The notes: generated by a model from the letters alone, not told the origin. A stretch of DNA of 64,000 nucleotides from Dolomedes plantarius (GCA_907164885.2 OU015493.1:116471193-116535192); one strand, 5' to 3'. Shown: positions 13,063 to 25,233, counted from the stretch's first letter. Translations and numbers: made by a program.

Positions 13063-13981
13063 GGCTACTGTGTACTAACCCTATTAGATTCGCTCACCTC
13101 AATGTTAACCTATGGAGAAAATGTGTCCAAGGATTGCCAACTTGGATTGAAAGATTTTCTTTTAAATTGTACTCTGTAATAGAGAGAGAAATTTTACACC
13201 TTGGGGCATTTTTCATTTTAAAAGATGAAAATAATACATTTACATTTCTCGGGGGGAGGAAATCTGGTATAGTGCGTTTTAAACGCTCATAATTTTTTTT
13301 TTAATTGTTTCATTTAAAATCTCCTCATGCACCACAAGGTATAACATGAGGCTTACAGAAGTAAGTGAAAAACACAAAACAATAAAAATTAAAAATTTAA
13401 ATTGCAAACAAAATTTCGCAAGACAGCAAGACTTTCAACACTCTTAATGAGATCAGAAAGAACAGGAGACCGACAAATGGACAGACGTTTCAAGTCCGCC
13501 TTTAATATAGCTTGGGCACTCGCATGTAATTGCAGTGAAAAAGAAAATGTTCAACATCTTCATCAGCATCACCGCAAGCACAAAGTCCACTGGTCACCAA
13601 ATTAAAACGAAGCAAATATCTCTTAAAATTTCCATGGCCAGTTAAACTTGAGTTAAGTTAAAGTCAGTTGAAAAGTGCTTACATTTTAAACGCTGAAAAA
13701 GCGTTGGGAAAAATCTTTTTGTCCACAATGCCTTAGACGAATCGAGAAATTCAGTATTCCAGTCCAAGACAGTTTTTTCCCTAGCGACACGCTCATCAAT
13801 TCCTTTGGTGGACGAAATTCATAAATGAATCCTGTTGCAAGGTGCAGGAATGTTCAGGATATCTGAAAATGCCATTTTTATTGGATTATCAACATTTATG
13901 TAGCTGTAAATAGTAGACACATTATCTCCATAGGTTAACATTGAGGTGAACGTATCCAATAAGGTTAGTACACAGTAGTCC
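13063..13981. repeat. TTAA-flanked inverted-repeat unit enclosing a retrotransposon relic
   Basis: Left arm 13063-13123 (GGCTACTGTGTACTAACC onward) is closely matched in inverse orientation by 13915-13981. Both ends abut TTAA (13059-13062 and 13982-13985), the tetranucleotide duplicated by piggyBac-type elements. The arms share CACCTCAATGTTAACCTATG. The interior is not transposase but a minus-strand non-LTR retrotransposon C-terminus (13502-13850). The unit may therefore be a MITE that captured, or was invaded by, a retrotransposon fragment. Confidence 0.55.
13502..13850 (-). pseudogene. Non-LTR retrotransposon ORF2 C-terminus (R1/I-like), truncated
   Basis: Read on the minus strand, the fragment gives a Trp-containing segment (DWNTEFLDSSKALWTKRFFP), then a frame break, then GHGNFKRYLLRFN, a Cys/His knuckle C-x-C-x8-H-x4-C (LCACG, then VEHFLFHC), and a stop at 13502-13504. 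This order, a W-rich segment, the TQ-LTGHG-F-YL-R motif and the C-terminal knuckle, is characteristic of R1/I-group retrotransposon ORF2 ends. No reverse transcriptase is nearby. Confidence 0.65.
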
Positions 13982-13985
13982 TTAA

Positions 13986-16900
13986 ATGTATGGCATGTGA
14001 CAGGATATGCCCTCGCCCATAAATTATGTGTTTAAATGGAGTAGCATCACCCACGAACAGGCAATAAACTTTTAACTCTCACTGGTCGAAAATATAAAGA
14101 GAAACTTTCATATTGATATGAACGCCGTATAAAAAGTGAGCCACCTCACAAATACAGGTTTCGGAAAGTGTTAAAAAATGTATGGACGTTGAGAAAAATG
14201 TAGAAGATGCTCTCAGTTCAGAACAACCTTTCGCATCGGTTACTCGTGTCACAATTAACGTGATAGAAGCTACATGAAGAGGGGATCGATGTCACATAGT
14301 GAGAAACAAACTTGGATGGATGTGTTTAGCAAGTCAAGGATTTTAAACATGCTTTTAAGAGAGGTATAACTTAAGCGTTTATGTATTTAGCTGCAAGAAG
14401 AGTGTTTGAAGGTATCAAAATTCCAATTTCAATATATTTCTATTCTGTTTATTGGGCACATTCTCGTTATTTTTCCATTTTCCCTTGGCATTTAAAAGCT
14501 GTCAACAATGCAGATAAATCTTGGGAATGAATTAATTTTAACTGGTGTGATGATGAAAGATTTCGAGGAAGAATTAGAAACAGTTCTAGAATTTTCTGGG
14601 GTGATAAGGGGGGATGAATTGGAATTCTAGATATCAACCTCTGCATCAGATATTGACGAAAACGACTTTTAAATGTTACAGGGGCATTGAATTTTGTATT
14701 GAAGTGTGTTTTATCGGTCATCGGGTGAATCTGCTAGAAGTTACGATTATTTTACCCTCATTTCTGCTAGTGGTCATTTATTTTATTTTATTTTATTTTA
14801 TTTTTAAAAAATCTTATTACTAGGAAATCGGGGTTTGGCATCTATTCTTGGCCAAAGAAAAAGAAGAGAGAGAGAAAGAGAAAATATCCCGAGTTTTCAC
14901 ATCGAAACTCCGTTTTAATTTTGAATGGTTTATCAACGTTCGATCTCCTACTCAAAAAAAAAAAAGTTCAGAAAATGTTTTATTTCAGATCTACCCCAAA
15001 AGGAGGTTGACGTTATCAACTTCATCTTTGTCTGAGGTGAAATACAACTGACTCCCACTGGCCTTTTTGGTATGGCAGTGCGTTAACACCAGTTTAAAAA
15101 AGCAACGACTTCACTGCGCGAGCCTTTTCTTCTTCTGCTATCTCCCAAGCCAGTGTTCTCCATCTCAATAACCTCTCGTTTACAAACGCAGATACACATC
15201 TTCGATTAAGGTATCTAGATTTGAAATCTCGACGGCAGCCTCCTTGGATATTGCGGACACGATTCGCCATTGCTCCTATCTAAATTGGTCTCCAAAAACA
15301 AAGAATGGCAAAATTAAAACCAGGAGGGAGCATGTCATTGGATATTTTTTTTATTCTTTCCTTACCCGCTTACCGTTCGGCTACAACTTGTAATGTTAAT
15401 TGTGTGTCTACGGTATTTCAGCTTCAGTGGTTTGTACGGGAGATGAGTTATTAGTATGCAACGCACTGATGGAGCTAGAGACAGATGAGATTTTGTAACT
15501 GTGTCCTTTTCTTAGAAAAAAAAACTTTCTTTCTTCGTTTAACTGTAGTGCAACCGTGGAATGTTTTTGGTAATACGCGATAGTATGTTATACGCATGTG
15601 TTTCTGCGTCTTTCATTTCCTGTTTCTGGTTATTAGATCTTTGTATTTGATTTGCCGTAAACAGAAAAACAGAACACACAAAATCTGGGAATTAGGAGAA
15701 TTCAAATTGTAGTATGGAATCTTTGGGAATTTTATCGTAATTACTTTTTTTTTTTCCTGATTACAAGCCAATGATGCAGTAAGTGGTTGGTATGGAGTTT
15801 AACAACCCCATTTGTGTACATATATCATCAGTAAAGCATTAAAAGTTTTGTTACCGGCAGTAATTTGGGCATATGTTAAGTTTTATTTTTCTTCCAGACG
15901 TGAATCATGTCTGCGCTATTAATAGGCCCATGTTAGTGTAATAGTAAGCAAAAGTAATTATGAGAGATTTCAACCATGGTGTTTACAGAGTTCATAAGGT
16001 AAGGAATAATTCAAGCTGGATACAATATAACATCGAAATGAAGGTTTATTTTGATATAATTTAACTAAATATTTCAATCCATTATTGCAAATAATTCAAG
16101 AATCTGGATTAATTATTCCCGATTATTTTGAGTAAAAATATATTTTCTTTCATTGAAGAATTATTCTAGTTAAAACATTTTTAGTTGATTTGCCTTCTTT
16201 CAAAGAACTCGATCATTTTCATTTCTTTGTCTTCGATCTGAGAATTTGTTGTAACGCCAAGATAGTACCAATTTTCTTTTACAAAAAAATATTGACTTTT
16301 ATAAAAAATTTTAAAAAATTAACGATTCTACTTCAAGTGGACAGGTAGCAGCAGTGAAAGGTGAAATGAGCTTTCCATCTTCCGTCCAAACTTAATGATG
16401 AATAAAATAGAAAATGTTTTTAAAACACCTTTGAGTCTGCGTCTATTTCAGAGGAACCTGTTCTATTATGTTTTTACACATCATATTAAATCGGATAAAC
16501 CACTAAGATATGCCCGACTTGCTGTTATTAATTGCAGAAAAACTAATTCTGTCTTTTAGAATTTATCGGTAAGTTTGTTGGCCTTATTCAACCTCTCATC
16601 CGTCTGTTATTGCTCGAACTTTCAACCAAACCGTGATGGGTAGGTGTTATGATATGCAGTCACAGGACCTTTTCGTTAAGTGGCCAAATCTGTAATAATT
16701 TTTGACAATCCTGACAGTTTTGTTCAAAAACAGCAAGTTTTCGTACTAATGGATAAATTTATTTAAAAACTGAATTATATCCCTGAAAAATTATCTAAAA
16801 GTTCTATATGTTGAATCATCGTCCTATTAAGCATAAGCATGTTAAGCATATTAAGCATTTGGTGACTGTCTGTCAAAAGAAATTCGCTTGTTATTTTAAA

Positions 16901-17330
16901 ATAACATACTTATCCAAATAGTTGTATTCACCCACATAATTTCGTATCAAATTCCTTTGAGAGAGATATTACAAGTTGTTACACAAAAGGAAAATACAAG
17001 AATTTCAGAGAAGTTTAGCTATTTCTGCCGTTACGTCTCTGATAAAAAGAGCCGCACGGTCCTTATTAAGGAAAAGTTAATCCAAATCTGCAGTTACACC
17101 CTCTTTAGCTTGTTCCACCCAATGCAAATGCTCTGCGAGCTGCTTTGCAGTAACACATAGGATGGAAGGGTTTTCATGAAAAAATTCTCATATTTATCAA
17201 AATTGATTAATCCATCAAAATCAATTGTTTCAACACTTAAAAATATTTTTTTAATAACTTAAAAAGAAGTGGATTCTTGTTTGCTTTAACAAAAAGTGCG
17301 TTAAGGTATGGTGTATCCAAATGACGTATA
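13986..17330. other. Non-coding stretch, no gene recognised
   Basis: AT-rich, with a (TTTTA)n run near 14778-14805 and short A/T homopolymers. A slightly more GC-balanced patch at 15050-15290 shows no sustained reading frame with family resemblance. I could not find an upstream exon of the BTBD11-like gene here. Confidence 0.5.
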
Positions 17331-18234
17331 CAGTCGAACCCCGTTATAGCGAACTTCAAGGGACCAAAGGTTTTGTTCGCTATATCCAAACCGTTAAGAA
17401 AAATGTTAGAGTTCACAAAATCTATAACTCATTAGTTGCTATGTTATTCAATAATTATGTATTAAAAATGATAAAATCTATTGAAAATTATCATTAATGA
17501 ATTAAATTGACTAAAATCGATTACATTAAACTGACACAATACTAATTAAATTGACTAAAAATGGAAATAAATTCATTTTACCTTCAATTGTTGCTCACTG
17601 TTTTGATACAGAAATAATCGGTAATCTTCTGCTGACGTGATGCCGATTTCAAAAACATTTTATGAATTTCTTTGTCCAATACCTCAAATGACTCCAAAAC
17701 TCTTTCTTCCACTGTTTGTGTAGAATAAAACTTATTAATTACACGCATCACTGTTGTAGCATCTGAGATGGTGAGTATTTCGTCATTTATGTGCTCCTCT
17801 TCATCAGCATCAGATACAGAATCTTCGATTTCAGAATGATTCATTTTAATTTCTTCCGCAATATCTTCACCAGTCGGAATTTCACATGTAATAACTTCAT
17901 CATCACATGTTTCGAACAATTACATGTCACAATCTGAGAATGATGAAATTTTGTGCTTTTCTATCCACATCGTGAATCTTTATCATTTTCTTCTTCAACA
18001 TTCTTTGCTTCTTCATTCATTGTATCTTCAACATTCATAAAAAGCTTTAAAAAAAAATTCAGTAGTCGACAGAAAAAAAAGGTTCGTTATAGCCGATTCT
18101 TAAGATTTCGGAGGTTCGCTATAAAAGGATAAATAAACATTAAATACAACAGGAAAACGGCGGGACCAAAATGTTCGTTCGTTATATCCGTGAGTTCGTT
18201 ATATACCGACTTCGCTATAACGGGGCTCGGACTG
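17331..18234. mobile_element. pogo-like DNA transposon, internally deleted
   Basis: The element starts CAGTCGAACCCCGTTATAGC and ends with the inverse (CGCTATAACGGGGCTCGGACTG), flanked by TA at 17329-17330 and 18235-18236. These are typical pogo-type termini with TA target duplication. Additional GTTCGYTATA motifs lie just inside both ends. At 904 bp it keeps only the transposase tail (17584-17919, minus strand). Confidence 0.8.
17584..17919 (-). pseudogene. pogo transposase C-terminal fragment with PCNA-interaction (PIP-box) motif
   Basis: The 111-codon frame ends in a stop. It is acidic at first (EIEDSVSDADEEEH) and contains a helical segment (TVEERVLESFEVLDKEIHKM). Near the end is RQQKITDYFCIK, which fits the PIP-box consensus Q-x-x-I-x-x-Y-F. 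The Drosophila pogo transposase is known to bind PCNA through a C-terminal motif of this kind. The acidic tail followed by the PIP box is therefore consistent with a pogo transposase C-terminus. The HTH and DDE domains are missing, so it cannot transpose on its own. Confidence 0.75.
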
Positions 18235-18503
18235 TATCTATTTATTTTTGTTTGCTATTTTGCTTATTTTTATTTGTGCTTTGGCAATTTTTATGTATGC
18301 AAGTTGTTTACAATTTGTTGTACATTTATAAAAAAGTACCGAAACTTTTCTTTTTTATTTAAATATGTATGGAAACTAGAAAACATTCTAAATATATGGT
18401 TTCATTCCTTTGTTTGAAATATTTCATGATATACTTCTCACATCTGATATCCCATGTTGCCATACCTTGATGTTGAAATAACTCTACATATTTATTTCTC
18501 CAG

Positions 18504-18668
18504 GTGCTCTGTCTCTGCCCCGCTGGCCCAGCCAATCAGATAACAACAGTAGCAGGCCAGGCAGCTCTGTCCAGCTGCACCTAACCGAAGAGCAACCACG
18601 TCAACCAACTTGTAAATCAGTGGAACAACACTTGCTAACCACATGTGTGGGCAGCATAACCGAGCTTG
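18504..18668 (+). CDS. BTBD11: BTBD11-like, first visible exon
   Basis: Acceptor TTTCTCCAG precedes 18504 and donor G|GTGAGT follows 18668. The exon is 165 nt, enters with two bases of a split codon and leaves one base. It encodes a Ser/Pro/Gln-rich stretch (ALSLPRWPSQSDNNSS) leading to QPTCKSVEQHLLTTCVGSI, which begins a helical segment continued in the next exon. This comes just before the region I compare to the family's histone-fold segment. Upstream exons were not found. Confidence 0.85.
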
Positions 18669-19362
18669 GTGAGTACGGATTATCAAAGTGATAACAAAAT
18701 GAAATCCGATTTTTTTTCCCTGCCTTCCAAATCTATGTAATTTCACAGTTATCTGATTTCGTACCGACGATTTTTCATAGCTGTCATAACATCGTGCCCC
18801 CGATGTTGTCTTCCGGTAGAATATTGCTACTGAGGCTTATTAATATTCCCCTTTTTGTTCATCAGAAACAGACATAATCTCGTAAGAACATGGAACTAAG
18901 AGTTATTGTCTAGCGTATACTTGTTATCTTTCTTTCGGGGTTGTGTTGTTTTTTAAAATTAATGGGATTGGCGACTCATTAACTTTTTTCCTTTGGTTTA
19001 CCTTTTATTCTTTCCGGTATTCGCCACCTCTATTTATTTTATGCCATAAAATGATTTCTATCTTACGATGACTACGGAGCGATAGTTAAGTTCACGCGAG
19101 GACCAATACATCATTCGCCGAGAAAACGCCACTGGCGCATAGATTTAGATCTCTGAAGAGGAGTTGAATAAAACCCAGAAGGAGTACATCCACGTGTATT
19201 TCAATATATCATTGAAAAGTTATTTTGATGCAGTTAAAATTTACGAAACATGTTAAAAATTTAGCAGCTTCTACATTTTGTTTTCTTATCTCTTTACGTT
19301 CAAAGTAATCGAAAATTTTAAACAAAAAAGCAATTTAAATTGAATTTATTTCGTTGAAAATA
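18669..19362. other. Intron sequence, nothing recognised
   Basis: Start of the first visible intron (18669-25914). AT-rich, no element boundary seen before the Tigger-like insertion at 19363. Confidence 0.6.
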
Positions 19363-19533
19363 CAGTGGTGCCTTGACTTACGGGTTTCATTCGTTCCGTG
19401 ACGGAGCTCGTAATTTGAATTACTCGTATGGCAAATCAATTTTCCCCATTGAAATGAATTGAAATCAATGGCGGCTTCTGTCCAGAGATTTTTTTTTTTT
19501 TTGGGGGGGGGGGGGCAACGTTGGCTCTTAGGG

Positions 19534-19582
<49 letters not shown>

Positions 19583-21780
19583 AAATAAATATCCTTTCAT
19601 TTTAAATGAAAGGATTTAGTTATTAGGTCTAGGATTATATAATTTTAGGCTATGAAAAAAATTCTCCAGGCATTTTTTTGTGGGAAGGAGGTAGTTGTCC
19701 CTACTTCCCCCCTCCTAAGCCCCCATTGGTTGAAATGCCATTAATCCGTTCCGCCACCCACCCACCCCCCGTAAAAAAGACCGCAATTTTTTGTTACATA
19801 TTTTTAAATAAGAAAAATGTATTTATAAATAATATATATTGTATAAAAACACAATGCAATAGACTGTACTGCAATAAACTTGTTTTATTAAGTACTAGCG
19901 GCCCGTCCGACTTTATCCGGGTTGAACAATTATCATCTTAAGTAGATTAGTAGGTTAATTTATTTAAAATTCATGGTATACCACATTTTTTCGTTTTTCT
20001 GAGGTTTAAAATAATTGATTCTCTGCATTCCTGACCAAACAATTGTCCATGAGTAAAGCAATTTCCCATAAGTCAAGTCCAATAATTTGTGTTTGACCAT
20101 GGGACATTGGGTTGTTGATGGTGATGGCAAAAGAAATTTTCATTGTAAACTGTACCGTCAAGCACGGAATTGCGTCCGGGGGCCACCCGCATGCCGATTT
20201 TGATACGATCGACCCCATATCCTATCCGCTACAGAGTCCGCATACAAAAAAAACGAAAAAAACCACCAAGAACGGCACAAAAAATTTAATAACTTTTTTT
20301 AAATTTAAAATTAAAAAATCCGGCTACGTCAGGCATTGAATCGTGTCCGGGGCCACCCGCGTGCCGATTTTGGTACGATACGGCCCCATAGTCTCGCTGT
20401 CAGCGAGGACAGCCGCGGAAGCTGTCGAAATAAGCAACTTTTAGGGGCAAAATCATTAAAACATTAATTGAAAAAACTCCGGGGCCCGATTTTCAAAAAA
20501 TAATATGCTTATGTTTTAATCTGAACTATCAACTATATCTATACAAAATTTCAGCTCGATTGAAGTAATACTTTTTCACTTATAAAGGAACAAACATAGA
20601 CCTATTTGAAATAATCAATAAATTTCACAGTTTCAATGAAACACACTGATTTTTGAATAAAGTTAAATAATTCAAGTTCGATTTACGCAAATTGGGCATA
20701 AAATTGTACATAAATTCAAAAACATAAAGTTTATAAGTTAAATAAAGTTCTGTAATATTATACCAATAAATTTCCAGTTGATGGCCAATAAATTGTAAAT
20801 CTTTTTTTTACATTAAATGCCCAATAAAAAGCGTAGTTCCAAATGTAATTTTCCTCAATAAACCCTTAAACGTTGCCAATTTCAAAAATCCTTTTTGTAT
20901 TTATCAATACCTCCTCCACTTGAATCTTTAAAATATTAAATGTTTTACTGATAATAAATGAAAATGTAGTTTGATGTGTTGCTATGGTTACTTGACTATG
21001 GTTGACAAAGGAAAGTTGTTAAGGTGAATCATCAGCTCAATATTTAGGCCCCTAACTTTCTTTCTACTGATCACATATACATAATATATAGCCTATGTCC
21101 ATCTGGAATAATGTATCTTTCAAGTAGTGATAGATTTTTTCAAATAGGTGCAGTGGTTCCAGAGATTACCCTCCACATACAAAATCCGCTCTCTCTCTTT
21201 ATATATTAGTATAGATAATGTACAATATTTACTGTAGAGATCAGACGACTTGGAAGATTCTGACGGAGGTGGAGGAGAATGGATGAACTGAATAATTGAA
21301 TCTTATTCGCTGATTTTTGCCCTTTTCACCACGCTTTCCTCACTTTCACCTGCAGGGGTTTTCGATAAAAAATTGTCCACTGAAGTCTGTTTCATCCCCC
21401 CTTTTTTGAATGATTTTGAAATGAGAGGTTTGGCGCTGTTCGGTTTCGGAGTGCTACTCAAGTGTGGGCAGAGCAAGCTGCCCCGTATGATAATTGTTGA
21501 GAGTGAATCTCTAGGTTTAAGACTGGAAATTAGGCTTAGAATAATATGTATATAACTGTATAATAATTGTACATAAAGGTTGTAAATATCATATGTTTCT
21601 AGTGTGCTCATTTCATGAGAATGTTACATGGCGTTCGTTCCGCAACTGTCGGTGGGGTATCTGAAGCTGGCTCGTAACCCGAATTTTATCTCGTATCTGA
21701 AGGCAAAAAAAATGGTCGAGAGACTGCTCGTATCTCAAAAAACTCTTAAGTCGGGACATTCGTAAGTCGAGGTACCACTG
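19363..21780. mobile_element. Tigger/pogo-like element, second copy, with nested insertion
   Basis: Starts CAGTGGTGCCTTGACTTACG after TA and ends CGTAAGTCGAGGTACCACTG before TA, the same family as 5397-6365. The minus-strand coding tail ends at 21303 and includes KQTSVDNFLSKTPAGESEES, then KRAKISE. QTSVDNFL resembles a degenerate PIP box. A poly-T/G tract (19491-19515) and a (TA)n run (19534-19580) are internal expansions. The element is split by a Helitron-like insertion at 19895-21215. Confidence 0.75.
19895..21215 (-). mobile_element. Helitron-like element nested in the Tigger-like copy
   Basis: On the minus strand it begins TCTATACTAATATATAAAGA and ends GGACGGGCCGCTAG, inserted between A and T. 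Comparison with the uninterrupted relative (5640-5680) shows homology stopping at the left end and resuming at the right (AATGTACAA, then GAGATCAGAC), which fixes the insertion limits to within a few bases. The 3' hairpin region (CCCGGATAAAGTCGGA) is decayed. The segment GCCTATGTCC near 21090 belongs to a repeat pattern widespread in arthropods. There is no Rep/helicase coding. Confidence 0.65.
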
Positions 21781-21782
21781 TA

Positions 21783-22605
21783 GATGCTTGAGCCCATATC
21801 AGGCCCTCCCTTACTGTTTATCTCTATGATGATAAAATTCTGCCCATTTGTCGGTATTTCAACTCAGTAAAAACGGCAAACAGTAGTGTCATATTTGAAA
21901 CAATACTGAGCTCCTGTTATGCCGGTAAAAGAGAAATAAAACAAGTTTCGTTAAACAAAGTCCACAAGTCACTTATAAATACGCATTTATATTATATTTT
22001 TTTATGATTTCGTCATTAAGTTTAAACAACAGATGGCAAGCTCATTTCAAACTCTACTTCCTTCCTTTTGTCAGCTGAAAGAGGTATCTTTTATTTACGG
22101 CAAAAGTACTTCATTTTCATGGGAGAAAAAGGGCATTAAACTTTTAATATGACTTTAAGCCGAATGAAAAGTAAGAAAAATATTTGAGTATCTCGATAGA
22201 TGGCAAACCAACAAAAAATGAAGTCATCAAAAGCATTCTTTGGTGAACACATAAAAATGACTTCCCAAAATAATATGGAATTATTGAGATTCATTCTTTA
22301 TATATAAATAACACGAATGGATAAAAATACATCTATAGAACATTTATATGTTCGACCACTTTTAAAAGCCCGCGAGAGTAAATTTAAAAAAATATTTTCC
22401 TTAATATACTATTAATATTAATCAGTATAATTTCATTTGTTTCTATTTAATTATTATATTATTACAATTTTGCTGAGTTCATATAACATGAAATACGAAC
22501 ATATACTATTGAGAAAGGAACTAAATAAATATTTTGGAGCTTAGTATACACGAATTAATTAATTCTGTTGTTGAACAAACTTGGAAAAACCTTAACTAAA
22601 AACAA
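21783..22605. other. Intron sequence, nothing recognised
   Basis: AT-rich, no coding or repeat boundary recognised between the Tigger-like element and the inverted repeat. Confidence 0.55.
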
Positions 22606-22918
22606 GCGATATATCTTCGTCACATTCAAAGAACAAATCATAAATCAGCTCAAAAATTTTCCTTTTTTCCTTTTTATTTCATAGTTTTTTTCTCACACAC
22701 ATAAAATTTACCTTTAATAAATTTGCTCCAAGAAGTGAGAAAGTGTAATATACAGATAATGCTAATGAAAGAAGAAACATAGAATGAATATGAATTTAAG
22801 AGTGACGTTAAAGATGCTTAAATGCCAATTTTCTGAACTCAATTTTCAGTTATCTGTACGTTATAACTTGCTTTCAATATCCATTAAGGAAATTCCTATA
22901 ATGAAGCATAGTTAAGTA
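22606..22918 (+). repeat. Left arm of a 313-bp inverted repeat
   Basis: Begins GCGATATATCTTCGTCACAT and is roughly 85% identical, by eye, to the reverse complement of 25234-25545. The arms enclose 2.3 kb containing a Helitron-like fragment and a Tc1-like transposon. No coding potential seen. Confidence 0.8.
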
Positions 22919-23026
22919 GACATCATTTATAAACAACTAAACAAAAAGGAATGTAGCAAAAAAACCTGATTTACAATATATCAAAATCACAAAATCCCCG
23001 TCAAATTAAATTTTAAGTACATGTTA

Positions 23027-23410
23027 TCTATATATATATATAAAACAGTTCCGTAACTGACTGACTGACTGACTCACTGACATACAACGCACAGACCAAA
23101 CCGCTGGATCTAAAGGGATGAAATTTTGCATGGCGATTCTTCTTATAGTGTAGGGGTGCACTAAGAAAGATTTTTGAAAATTCTTAGATTTTTTAAAATT
23201 AAATTTAAAGAACTGTTTAGAGGTTTCTCGTTTCGACATCCACCAAAGCATACCTGTGCTTGTCGACATACACCGGTGATAGTCCGAATGTATAAGAATA
23301 TAACCAAATATTTGGTCTTTCACCGACGTATTTGGTATGTTTGGTATGTTTGGTTGACATTCACCAGTGAATGTCAACATTCTCCAATTTCGGTCTTTCA
23401 CGGTAACATA
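23027..23410 (+). mobile_element. 5' fragment of a Helitron-like repeat
   Basis: After an A it begins TCTATATATATATATAAAAC, followed by a (CTGA)n tract and CATACAACGCACAGACCAAA, a layout typical of arthropod Helitron 5' ends. No CTAG end follows; a (TA)n tract and the Tc1 insertion come next. Both limits beyond the 5' end are approximate. Confidence 0.45.
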
Positions 23411-23411
23411 T

Positions 23412-23444
<33 letters not shown>

Positions 23445-23447
<3 letters not shown>

Positions 23448-25118
23448 CTCAGATTCAAAATATTAGAATAATTGAGAAAAAGTAATAAGAAAGAAATTAT
23501 TTTTCCATTTATTTATTTTTGATACTAAGTAAATGCAATTAAATTTCTTATAAATTAAATCTGGAATGTTTAGATAAGATTTTAACATTTACAAAATATA
23601 AAATACAATAAATTAGGTATACAACAGTTTTCTGAAACACATCAAAATATTAGAATAAAATTTAGATTGGTTCAAAATATTAGAATATTTTATTTTACGC
23701 AAAAATATTACCTTATGAATATGAAGTAAATGGTAGTTAATATTTTGTAGCATCCCATTTAGCTTTAATAACAGCGTACAATCGATCTTGCATACTATAT
23801 ACAAGGTGTTTACAAACATTTCTATCAATATTAGCCCAAACAGACTTTATACGTGCCACTAACTCAGTTTTACTTGAAGGAGGATGTTCTTGGAGTTTTT
23901 TCTTCATTATACCCCATAAGTTTTCGATGGGATTAATGTCTGGTGAGTTTGGTGGCCAAGGAAGTACCTTAATTTTACGTTGGCGGAACCAATTCTTAGT
24001 TGAAACCGAGGTATGCGGTGACGCTAAATCTTGTTGAAAGATGAAATCATCTTCAAATAAATCTTCTGATGATGGAATCATGTAATATTCCAAAATGTCT
24101 TGATATATCTGAGAGAACATTTTCGTAGACGATGCATAGCTTTCCAGGTCCTTCTGCGCTCATGCCACTAGTAGCCCAAACCATGACACTAGTAGCACAT
24201 TTTACCGAACGTTTAAAGCATTGTTTATCAAATGCTTCTTGCTTCATTCTCCAAACTCGAATACCTTGATTACCATATGAAACATAAAACATACTTTCAT
24301 CACTAAATAATATTTTTTTCCAATCTTCTTCGCTCCATAAATGTCTTGATTTCCACCTAATCTCATACGCTTTTATTTTGCAGTCATGAGAGATTTTGTT
24401 TTCGGTACACGAGATTCAAACTTAAATTTATGGAGACGTCTTAATGTTGTCGATTTAGAAACTTCAACTCCTTCTTCTTTCCATTTTCGGTACAAGAATC
24501 ACACGCTTTTAAAACGGGTTTTCTTAACTATACGCTTCAGTTTCCTGTCAGCTCTATCAGATATTTTTGGTTTTCGGCATCCATTTCGGCGATTATTTTG
24601 AAATTTTCCATTTTTTAATATTGTGTTAGTATTTTACTAACGCTTGATTGCGAACAATGTAAATAATTCGCTATATAACATTGATTTTTATCGTGCCGAT
24701 ACAAATCAACCATACGAAGTTTAATAGATTCAGGAATATCACTCACACGACACATTTTAAGACAAAAAAGCTAACAAACTGCAAAAAGAATACTGATTTT
24801 AAATAAAATCGTCTTAATTTAATCAATGATGCCACCAGTTAGGAATTGGGGATAATTAAAGGAGAATTAATGTGAAATATTCTAATATTTTGAACCACTT
24901 GAATAAATATTCTAATATTTTGACTTTTCAAAATAATTTTTTTTCAATTAATCTTTTCAAAAATGAAATTAATTTTAAGATAATAAATAAGTTTAATCGA
25001 CAATAAGTTCTTAATAAAAATATCGTTTGCATATTTGCATTAAACGACATTAAATTACCAAAGAATATTTTCAATTTGTAAAAAAATGTAATTATTCTAA
25101 TATTTTGAATATGAGCTG
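23445..25118 (-). mobile_element. Tc1-like transposon with three transposase-binding-type repeats at each end
   Basis: Left end CAGCTCAGATTCAAAATATT and the inverse at the right end (reverse complement CAGCTCATATTCAAAATATT), with TA on both sides inside (TA)n. The 16-mer TCAAAATATTAGAATA occurs at 23455-23470, 23642-23657 and 23672-23687. It recurs inverted at 25093-25108, 24908-24923 and 24878-24893. The spacing is nearly mirror-symmetric: 10 bp from each end for the outer sites and about 195-225 bp for the inner pairs. This is an IR/DR-type arrangement. The transposase on the minus strand is broken. Confidence 0.85.
23737..24755 (-). pseudogene. Tc1-like transposase, frameshifted
   Basis: Starts at ATG 24753-24755 with MCRVSDIPESIKLRMVDLYR and an HTH (YIANYLHCSQSSVSK). 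The C-terminal half carries the catalytic pattern FQQDLASPHT and, 34-35 residues on, NSPDINPIENLW, fitting a Tc1-type DDE domain. It ends KAKWDATKY at a stop. The frame changes at least near 24120 (VMVWATSGMSAEGPGKLC is in one frame, QDILEYYMIPSSEDL in another), and stops occur in the middle, so the product is inactive. Confidence 0.85.
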
Positions 25119-25233
25119 TATATATATATATATATATATAATTTAGTTATATCTTCCGAATCCTCACTTGATGGCGCTACTGCGCTCGCCTATATAACAG
25201 TTTTCAGCTACTCAAAGCAGTGGTACCTGTCAA

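Noticed and set aside
17331..18234. Repeated GTTCGYTATA motifs suggesting a CRISPR-like or regulatory array
   Set aside because: They are subterminal repeats of a pogo-type transposon; spacing is irregular and the host is eukaryotic.
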